Source: Antedon mediterranea (lineage: Eukaryota; Echinodermata; Crinoidea; Comatulida; Antedonidae). Taken from it: DNA of 64,000 bases. The notes under the pieces are model-generated. The model was not told the DNA's origin. It did no database searches and worked only from the letters and a program-made list of their open reading frames with translations. The stretch lies in NCBI RefSeq assembly GCF_964355755.1, contig NC_092676.1, forward strand, positions 10,772,288 through 10,836,287, given 5' to 3'. Shown here piece after piece: positions 18,811 through 27,900 of this stretch; position 1 is the stretch's first letter; every line of letters starts with the position of its first letter. A program made the translations under genes and the position numbers.

Positions 18811-19914
18811 TTATAATAGTGTTGAACATCACTCCCCAAAACGCAATATTTATGTATTTTATATAATTAGTAAACAATAAAATTAAAATTTACACCAATT
18901 TAACACATTTTTTTTTGAGTAGGCCTAGATAAAATTTATTTTGTACTGAAGTTATGTATTAATAGATAAAAATAAAGTTGAGCTTGTGTCTATTTTCATA
19001 AAAATTACCAACAAATGATTTCCAGAGGTTAATCACTGAGGTCAATCACTAATGATCTTTGTTTTGATTTGGGAGATTTGAAGCACAAACCTTTCATTCA
19101 ATTTGCTCAAAAAGCCATAATACTTCATCATTTTATGTTTGCTATGGAAGTAGATTTTGTAGGATCTGCCCATCCAACAACTGAACAGATCCAGGTATGA
19201 AAATAAGTCCGCGAAAGATAGTAAATTTAAAGCATCCTAGGCTTTTATTAGGCCTAGGCTAGGCCTAGCTAACTTTCGCGCTAGCTCTAGCCTAGCCTAG
19301 GCATAGCTAGGCTAGTAGTTACTATATAGGCCTACAGTAGGGCCTAGCTAAGCCTACTATCTAGTGGTAGGCTAGTAAACTAGGCCGTCCATATTTTTTA
19401 TAGACTGTAGATGGAGGATCGATGATGGTGGGAGGATTATTACATCAGCATGATCTTCTCTATTCATTTTTTTGACATTTCAACATCGTCAGTGTGTGTG
19501 GGATGTATTGAATGGAGGAAGAAAGGGGTTCTTCTAACACAGTACTAAACACCACCAGATACCACCCAGTCAGTCTAATTACCAAAAACAACCGGCCAAT
19601 AACAAACCGAAAACAAAATTAAAAAATCTAAATACCGAAAACAAACTTGTATAATTTGTTTAATGTCGCCCTCTACTGATGGTGTTTCTAAAGCTAAGAC
19701 AGAAGGAAGACCGCACTCGCAAAAGCTAAGGAAGACCCTACAAAATGGTAGTGTGCACAAAATACAAATAAAAATCGTACAAACTCAATGATAACACCGT
19801 ACATTTATACTTACAGAATCTGTAAACATATATTTTGATTTTAGTATAGGAATTATCTTCTTTCATTCAGTATTTAAATAAGTATTAAAATCACTGATAT
19901 GGCTTGAAGGGTGC
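18811..19914. other. Non-coding stretch rich in GGCCTAG words
   Basis: Bases 19230-19390 contain many overlapping or inverted copies of AGGCCTAG/CTAGGCCT. No exon is recognised. The 5' exon or exons of the HDX-like gene may lie here or further right but could not be located. Confidence 0.45.
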
Positions 19915-22081
19915 AGGTCAAGTCGGCCCCAAACCGTCTCGGCCAAAGTCAAGTCGGCCCCACGTCAACTCGGCCCCAAGTCAACTCGGCCCCAAGTCAA
20001 CTCGGCCTCACGTCAACTCGGCCTCACGTCAACTCGGCCAAAAACTAATCGGTCAACTCGGCCACAATAAAGTATGGAACGCAAAAAGTGCTTAATATTA
20101 TTATGATTCTTACTATCCACGCTTTAAAAAAAATGAAGAAATAAAAAATATAATATAATTAAATAATATCATATAAAAAAAATGAACTCATTGCCGATAT
20201 GAATAGAAGTACTGTACCAGCGTGTTACAAAAACATGTGCAGGTACCGCATTTTAGTAAATCGAAGACGGAGGTCTACGTTCCACCATTTGGCCATAGAA
20301 AAAATGATTGTACATCCTTTTTGTCCATGATTTGCGTTTTTAAAAAAGGGGAATCAGCGAAAACACGTAGCAGTTGTAGATATCGAAAAAGCTGCCAAAC
20401 TCGCAGGGAGGCTCAGCTACAAATTGTTTTCAATTGTGCAATTTGAAATTTTATTAAACGTAAATAAAGGAAAGTTGGTGAAATCATTCCTATTTTTTTT
20501 GCTAAATATATTATCTATATATAAATTATGGTTAAATCAGACATAGGCGAGCACAATGCAAAAACTTCGGTACAAATCTCCGCCTTGGATACCTACCTTA
20601 TCTATCTCAGATGCACCGCGAAACGTAGATTTGATAACATTAGTTTTCACATCGACGCTATTGTTCCATATTTCTATCTTAGGAAGATATTATAAAGAGT
20701 TTTTTAACACAATTTATGATTTCAACAGTAGATTTTCTACTCAATTTCAATTCTTCGCAGGTCAAAGTAATTTCCTGGTTCACCTTGCAACAACCTGGTT
20801 TCAACTATTTTCTCTCTTTTATACACAAGGGAGCAGTTAAAATTTTAGATTTGACCCTAAAGGTGACTGGAAACAGGCACTTTCCATCAATCAATACAGT
20901 GTCCCTTTGGAAGAAGGAAGAAAAAAACCGATAGTAGGACTGGAGCTTAGTTGCATAGCCATTTCAGTTTTTTGTTTATTTTAGGAACGGACCGCGCATG
21001 TGTGAAGGTACAGTAGTTAAAAAATAAAAATTATACTGCAAATTAATAAAGATCAAATTAAATATACGCCATAAAGAATCGGAATATATTGTGGGAAATA
21101 GTATTATAAAATTACATAGGGAGATTTGATGATAAGACATTTTGTTTAAAATCGAGTGAAATCCCGATAGTTGATTGAGTAAGTTGGCAGGAATAACTGT
21201 AGGCTATCTGTGTCCCGTTAGGACCGAGATGTCTGCCCATATTGCAAGCCGTAATGTCTTCTTTCTTGGGCCCACTCTGTGACGGCAGTTAGTTTCAAAA
21301 GATGTTTAAATTAAATAATGTATTAATAATTATTAGGATGGTATTTATTTGAATAAACGCCTCTCCAATAAAACATCACTTTGAATAATAATCATTATAC
21401 TATTTGTAGTAGAATTCATCGCACTGTTATCTACAATTTACCAAGCATTTGTTATTCTTTTTTACCACTTTTCATATCTATTATTAGAGGATTTCATTTG
21501 ATTATAAATGTTACCATTATTATTAAAACTTAAAAAATTAACATATATCCCTCGAATAAGCACCTCCCTCCAATGAACTCCGCCTCCCAAAAGGGCCCTA
21601 CCAAACAATAAACACTATACTTTAAAATGTTATTAATCATCTAAAATAAAACACTGTGAAACAGAGTAGTTTAGTTTTACGAATGTCAAGCATTTTCAAT
21701 AATGGTAACCGACAGAAAACGTACAAGGAGAACATTTTTATCATTCCGAGAACCATCGTCTACACTTCCTAGAGGGGGAGTGAGCGAAGCGAGCTCACCC
21801 TCTAGTTGTCTAAATATTAATATTCATTAAAAATCAGAATTATTCATAGTTAAAAAATTGTGAAGAAATATTATTTTATCAATCCCCTTCATTTGCACTT
21901 TTTGCGTTCCATACTTTAATGGGGCCGAGTTGACCGATTATTTTTTGGCCGAGTTGACGTGAGGCCGAGTTGACGTGAGGCCGAGTTGACTTGAGGCCGA
22001 GTTGACGAGGCCGAGTTGACTTGGGGCCGAGTTGACTTGGGGCCGACTTGACTTTGGCCGAGACGGTTTAGGGCCGACTTT
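19915..22081. mobile_element. TU-like foldback element 1 with minisatellite arms
   Basis: The left end (19917-20066) is a tandem array of about 15-16 bp (GTCAACTCGGCCCCA and variants). The right end (21921-22079) is the same array in inverse orientation. Just inside both arrays is the word AAAGTATGGAACGCAAAAAG and its inverse. Sea-urchin TU elements are known to have outer arm domains of tandem 15-bp repeats and inner unique domains, which is what is seen here. The duplicated host sequence to the right supports the boundaries. No transposase frame is recognised inside. Confidence 0.75.
20508..21771 (+). repeat. Interior segment of the foldback, with an inverted second copy at 28688-29480
   Basis: The segment runs from tatatataaattatggtta to gtctacacttcctag. 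It is found inverted inside the HDX-like gene, where about 470 bp are missing relative to this copy. Here it is followed by GGGGGAGTGAGCGAAGCG and a hairpin ending CTAG (21801-21804), another Helentron-like 3' end. Confidence 0.75.
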
Positions 22082-22590
22082 TTTTTTCTTTTGCATTACG
22101 GATGGAGTAACCGATATTGAACTTATACCAAGTTTGAAGCACAGTGTATTAACATACAAACATTTTATTTGAATTAAAAAAATTACTCTTCGATTTACAG
22201 AAAAAAGATGTACTGTATTCCTAACCGTTTTTTTTTTGTTTTTGTCAAAATCATTAAAGTTTAAAAAAATGTGTCGGAATTGTATTTAACTTACTGTAAA
22301 CAAACGCAAGTTATTAAAATCACTGATTTTACTTGAAACTAATTTTTCTTTTGTATTACGGATGGACTATTAAACCATTATTGAACTTACAGTAATACAA
22401 GTTTGAAAAATTTTTAATTTCAGAAGTATTTTTTCTGAATGTTTTTGTAATTGTATGTGACTATTTCGCTGTGCTCAACTGGAACCAAATCGGAGCACAG
22501 TGTATTAACATACAAACGCTGTTTTCCCCTGGTGCCAAATTGGAGCACAGTGTATTAACATACAAACACTGTTCTCCCCTGGTGCCAAAT
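22082..22590. repeat. Local tandem repeats flanking the foldback and the MYB-like remnant
   Basis: The words ttcttttgcattacggatgg...tgaactta...caagtttgaa occur at 22085-22140 and again at 22345-22412. At 22490-22590 a unit of about 62 bp (ggagcacagtgtattaacat through ccctggtgccaaatt) is repeated twice, with a further partial copy near 22137. Confidence 0.8.
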
Positions 22591-22599
22591 TCAGCTTTG

Positions 22600-22780
22600 A
22601 GTTTGCTTGCTTTGGAGACAAGTCTATTCCGTACTCCTGCTTTATTTTTTTAGAAATGTTTTTATAAATGTGGTTGTCCCTTTTATTACCTTTTAGTTGG
22701 CCGGACATTTTAGCTTCTTCCCCACACAGATTTATTAATATAGTAAATACTGTGACGTCTTCGCTCCACATTTTCGCCAA
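22600..22780 (-). pseudogene. MYB/SANT-like (trihelix) fragment, probably from a PIF/Harbinger transposon
   Basis: The minus-strand frame starts at 22780 with MAKMWSEDVTVFTILINL, continues with GNKRDNHIYKNISKKIKQEY and ends QANSKLNL, before running into the 62-bp repeat. The W-(S/T)-E opening, spacing and lysine-rich helix fit the MYB/SANT-like DNA-binding protein that accompanies Harbinger transposases. It is truncated at about 60 residues. The Harbinger-like terminus 290 bp upstream on the same strand supports this origin. A cellular MSANTD-type exon is less likely. Confidence 0.5.
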
Positions 22781-22854
22781 ATATATCTATAAACATGTGT
22801 AAAACAGCTGACAGCGACAGAAAATAAAAACACGATGTTGACCTCATGTCGCAG

Positions 22855-23084
22855 GTAAAAAAAATACGGTATTTTTTATTGGCAGCAGAAAAGGGTACAA
22901 AAAATATGGTATATTTTGTAAATACCGTATTTTATCCACAAATTTTGTGGGAAAAATACGGTATACAAAATACGGTATTTTTTTTATGAGCTCAGTTTCT
23001 GCTGCCAAAAAAATACGGTATACTGACGGTATTAAAAAAATACCTTATAAAATACAGTATTTTCTTGGCAGCAGAAACAGGGCC
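22855..23084. mobile_element. Terminal part of a PIF/Harbinger-like element
   Basis: GGCAGCAGAAACAGGGCC ends at 23084 and is followed by TAA. GGCAGCAGAAAA (near 22879) and TTTCTGCTGCC (near 23000) lie inside as sub-terminal copies. TACGGTATTTT and its inverse recur seven or more times in between. Confidence 0.55.
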
Positions 23085-24445
23085 TAAATAATATTACTTT
23101 ATTATACTAAACACTGAACAGACTCAATTTCTGTCACTTTAGTTTATTTTATTGCTAAGGTCAAGTCTGGGGGTCACTTTATCAAGCCTAGATGCTTCAA
23201 GTGTCAACAATATAATATGGACTGTTTTGATAATAATTCAATGATTATCTGACAGTGAATTACAGTATTATAATATCGATCTAGATTTACAGTCAAATGA
23301 AACTCATTGTAAATACCAGAAATAATCCATTAAAGTTTTTGTTTGTAATAGGATACTTCACACTTGACTACTAAATTTACAAACCCCAAAGCACGTCTGA
23401 GAGAAGAGAGTCTATGAAAAAATTTGCTGATAATACAGTATACAGTAGATGCATGTAGACAATAATCTGTAAAATCTTGTTCAATAAATAATGATAATTA
23501 TTCAACGATTATCTGACAGCGAATTACAGTATTATAATATTAGTCTAGATTGACAGTCAAATGGGACTCATTGTAAATACCAGAAATGCTTTGGGATTTG
23601 TAATTTTAGGATGACCTGTCCTACTGTAGTTTACAAAAAACCAAAAACATCGGCCCCTAGAACCATAACTGCTGCTTGCTTTCAGCTTCTGAATGAGTAG
23701 TCCTCTTGGGACGTAGCTGGCTAAAGCAGCAACTTGAAAAATATATTATAGATATTTATTATTACTAAAAGTTATTGATAAAGTGTCATGTTTTAATTTG
23801 ATTGTGTTTTGGTCGTAATTATTGTATTTTGTAGCTAGCTATGCTTTTGATGAGTACAGTTTTAGAAATTGCATTGCCGCCATAGTTTAACCACCGGCGG
23901 ATGAACATCTAAAAAAAATTCCCTCTAGGCAACTGAAAAAATAAAGAAAATAGCGAGTAAAGCCACCCACACTAGGTTGTATTGTAGAATATAATTATAA
24001 GTAAAGTAAAGAAGGTCTGGAAAAAATGTATATTAGTGAACCTAAAAACAGCAAGAATAAAATAAAATGCAACCGATGTTACCAAAATCAATTGTTTTTT
24101 TCATAATTACTGAAACTTAACAGAATTTATCTGTCATGAAGTGGTGAATCTGCACGTCATTACGCTTGATCCATGATGAAGGTCTATGACAAAAAAAGTC
24201 AAGACAATTGTATTGCACCATCTCCATCTTGCAGTAAAGTGATAAGAATAGGCTATGTATGCCCATGTATCCATCTGTTCTTTATTATCTATTAAATGTG
24301 CCTCTCTTATTAATGTACACCCTAAAACAATATTAATAAAATCACTGTTGCATCTGTTTCTCACTCATGTTGCATATGTGTACAATCATAATTATAAAAC
24401 AATCACTGCAAAGTCTGAGTTAAATGTTTCATTATTTTGTTTTAG
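23085..24445. repeat. Non-coding stretch with an 80-bp direct repeat
   Basis: Bases 23245-23325 and 23510-23590 share about 80 bp (from tgacagtgaattacagtatt to gtaaataccagaaat) with a few substitutions. Otherwise no element or exon is recognised in this upstream flank or intron of the HDX-like gene. Confidence 0.6.
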
Positions 24446-24925
24446 GCTTCAAGTAATGAAAATGCAAGTTCTCTTTTTAAAACAAACCAAAGTGACGATA
24501 CAGTTCTTATAAAAGAGGAGTTGCTTGATGCATCTACTTGTGGTTTCCAAGGGGGAAATAACAACAGAAAGATCACACACATGCATACTGACGAAATGAA
24601 TCAGTCCACCGAAAAAGCATTTGCAAGCAATCAGGCACAAGTTTTGCCAACATGCTCACTACCAAACCAATCAATGTTGAACACATCACAGACACGGCGA
24701 GATATGTTCCAAGCTAGTGGATGCTTAACACAGCATTCTAGCAATGGTTTAGCACAGCAAGGAAATAGCCCTTTTAATATTAGTATACTACCACCTATAT
24801 CAAGTATTTCAAGTAGTGTTCTAGGTCCAAGTCAATGCCAAACTAGTACTGTTAGTAGCATTGCAGGCTATGGTGATAGCCAGGTTCCAGGCTATGCAAG
24901 AAAATCCTTAAGCCGGTTTAATAAT
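24446..24925 (+). CDS. HDX: HDX-like exon, N-terminal low-complexity region
   Basis: Acceptor TTTTAG at 24440-24445; donor GTAAGG; 160 codons in phase 0. It begins ASSNENASSLFKTNQSDDTV and has the IKEE motif and many Ser/Gln/Asn residues. The frame stays open for only seven codons past the donor. Confidence 0.8.
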
Positions 24926-27900
24926 GTAAGGCCATCATTTATTTAGATTATAAATTTTTTTTTAATGTTTGACAATAAAACTGCGATTGAATCAAGCAAA
25001 CCTCTGCAAAATATCAACAAATTTTTATCCAAAGTTCATGTTAAATCACCACATAAAACTTTAATAATTATACTTGTCGTGTTTGAAAAAACCACTCGGA
25101 CAAGTAACACCCGGACAATTACCCCTGGACAATTATCCCCCCGAACAATCACCCTTCTAGGACAACTACTCCCCGGACAACTACCCTCTTAGGACAACTA
25201 CCCCCTAGGATAATTCCCCCTCTAGGACAACTACCCCCTAGGACAACTACCCCCTAGGACAAATACCCTTTAGGACAATTTTTCAAATTTTCTAATTGAA
25301 TCAATTAATTAATATTGTAGGCTTTTTTAAAATCTAAAGTAAAATTAGGATAGGAGGTTCTTTGCTGTAGAATACGAATTGGAATAAAATAAGTAGAAAT
25401 GTTCAAGTTAGACATAAACACATCATCGGTATATTTATTCTTTAGGTCCTAAACACGTTTATTGTCCTATTTTCTCAGGGATGGGATAACATTAAAAAAA
25501 ACAATTTAAGTTCTTCTATGAAATAGTAACAGCCAAACTTGCAGTAAACGTATAAATGTCATTAAACAAACAGCATGACATAAGCTCTTGCGACGTTAAA
25601 ACATTGTTTTGGTAAAAGAAAAGCGAGAAAAAAAGCAGGCCAATTTTATCGATAGTAAGAGGCTGTAAAAATACTTTTTTTTACCTCCGCCAAGGAGGTA
25701 TATGTAATCGGTAGCGTGTGTTTGTTCGTTTGTTAGCAGGACTACTCAAAAAGTAATTACAAGATCTTTACCAAAATGAATATACATATAGATATGTGGT
25801 CAAGGACCATTCCATTAAATTTTGGGACCATGGTCCCAATTCTGGACCATTTTTTTAGTATACTTTTCAGACCTGCTAGTGTTAAAAGATAGGACAGAAT
25901 TTTTCAAAAGCCGACGAGCAGTCTTAAAGTAACAAGTAAACTGAAATTGCATTTTCTTGAGAACTACTTGTCCAAAAAACCTTATTTTTGTGCAAGAGGC
26001 AAGAGTTATAATTTGTGATTCGTAATTTTAAAACATAATTTGATTTAATGTGCATGTTTTTTGATGCGAGTTTCAAAATTCCAAATTCACTCGTTTGATT
26101 TTCGCGTTGCTGTTCATAGTCAACTAAAGCTATTGTTAATTGAAAGGCTTGTTACATAACCATTTCACCAAACTCGCATACACATGCTTGTTGTAGTGAA
26201 ATTAGCCTACATCACAAACAGCATTAAGACACAAACAAATATATATATATATTTTTTACCGGAGAAATCTTATGTAGGAGAATTTTACAGTAGGCGGAGG
26301 ATATGCACTCTCGGAGTGGCTTTCTAGTTTATATATGATTTTCAATTGACTGGTGCAGCAACCTGTGTTCCTAGATTTCTATATGGCATCTTTATGTCAT
26401 GCAAGAATAAAATAAGCCTACGCTTTTTTTTGTCAAAATTGGAATACGTTTTAAGATAATTTGGAGCGTTTAATGTCAAATAACTGACGAATACACATAT
26501 TAAATTCATTTTTTTTATATTCATTCATTTAATATCAATCTCTCTCCCTATGTTTTAAAGTTCAGTGAGTTTTACAAGGTCATTATCAAAGTGTAATGTA
26601 ATTTATTATTAGAAAAAAGGAAAAATAAATTATTGATTTAAAAATAAAGGAAATTAAATAAAAAGCCTAAGGTTTAGGTATCATGAAATTAGTTAGAGGT
26701 TGTACTAGATGGTAGTTGTCCTGGAGGTAGTTATCTGAGGGTGTAGTTGTCCGAGGGGGTAGTTGTACAAGGGGGTAGTTGTCCGAGGGTGTATTTGTCC
26801 TAGGGTGTATTTATCCTAGGAGGTAGTTGTCCGAGGGGGTAGTTGTCCGAGGGGGTAGTTGTCCTAAATGCGGTAGTTGTCCTAAATGCGGTAGTTGTCC
26901 TAAATGCGGTAGTTGTCCTAAATGCGGTAGTTGTCCTAGAGGTGTAGTTGTCCGGGTCGGTAGTTGATTAGACATGACCCCTCTACACATATTTATTACT
27001 GATCTGAACACAAATTTTTAATCCATCAATCAATAGGCTCTAACAACTTTCTAAATTCCTTTTGAATATTCTTCTTTTTTATATTATATGTTATATTATA
27101 GAAACAGTTTATACATATGCAATATTCATTGCGAGATTTGAATAATTATATTCCCGATTTGTTTAAAGATTCAGATGAGATATTCTTTTACACCTGAGCA
27201 GAAAATGATACTTCACAAGCACTTTGAAAGTGGTATGACAGGCCAGAGTTTAGCCTTCCAGGGAAAGATAATGGAGTGTGCCCTTGAAGCTGGTGTCGAA
27301 TTTGACGTAGTTAGGGTAATGTATGGTCTTAGTGATTGTAAAGAAGACATTTTTATTAAGTAGAAAATACGGTAACTGAAACTAATCAATGTTCATGGAA
27401 TGACATAAAAAGCTAAATCTTTATTAAATGTTATAATTGTAATTAAAGAAATATAGGTTAAATTTGTCATAATTATATCTTTTCAATTTTAATTTTTTTT
27501 TGGCTTTCAATGATATTGATACAGAAGGTATCTATGTTCAAGGGTGAGAGCCAATTATCACGGTCAGGGGAGGTCTTTTAGCACTGAGAAAGTGCTTTAT
27601 GGGGCAAGGTTCAGGGAAGAGACCATACAAGGATCACTAATAAATAAGCAATACATGTTATTTTTATAGAACTGGATTGGTAACATGAGACGTAAGGAGA
27701 GAATGGCTGCAGCTCAACAAGCATACATGGAAAACAGAGCATCCACCTTAGCAGGTAACCCATCAATGGTGGCAACATCCATACCAGGAATGCCACCCCC
27801 GAAGGTACCTCGTATGGACATTCTACCACCACAGTCAATCTCCATGTTGCATCGGCCACCGACCGCAACATACCCCAACCAACCCGGAGTGGTACCACCT

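Noticed and set aside
19904-20095. Open frame rich in Ser/Arg/Pro (GPKPSRPKSSRP) as a possible protein
   Set aside because: It is the translation of the minisatellite arm. The inverse arm at 21938-22159 gives the same frame on the other strand.
20556-20934. Two overlapping plus-strand frames of 94 and 72 residues
   Set aside because: They lie in a repeat whose second copy (28688-29480) does not preserve the frames.
25095-25277. CRISPR-like array
   Set aside because: Units are contiguous with no unique spacers and the genome is eukaryotic. It is a minisatellite.
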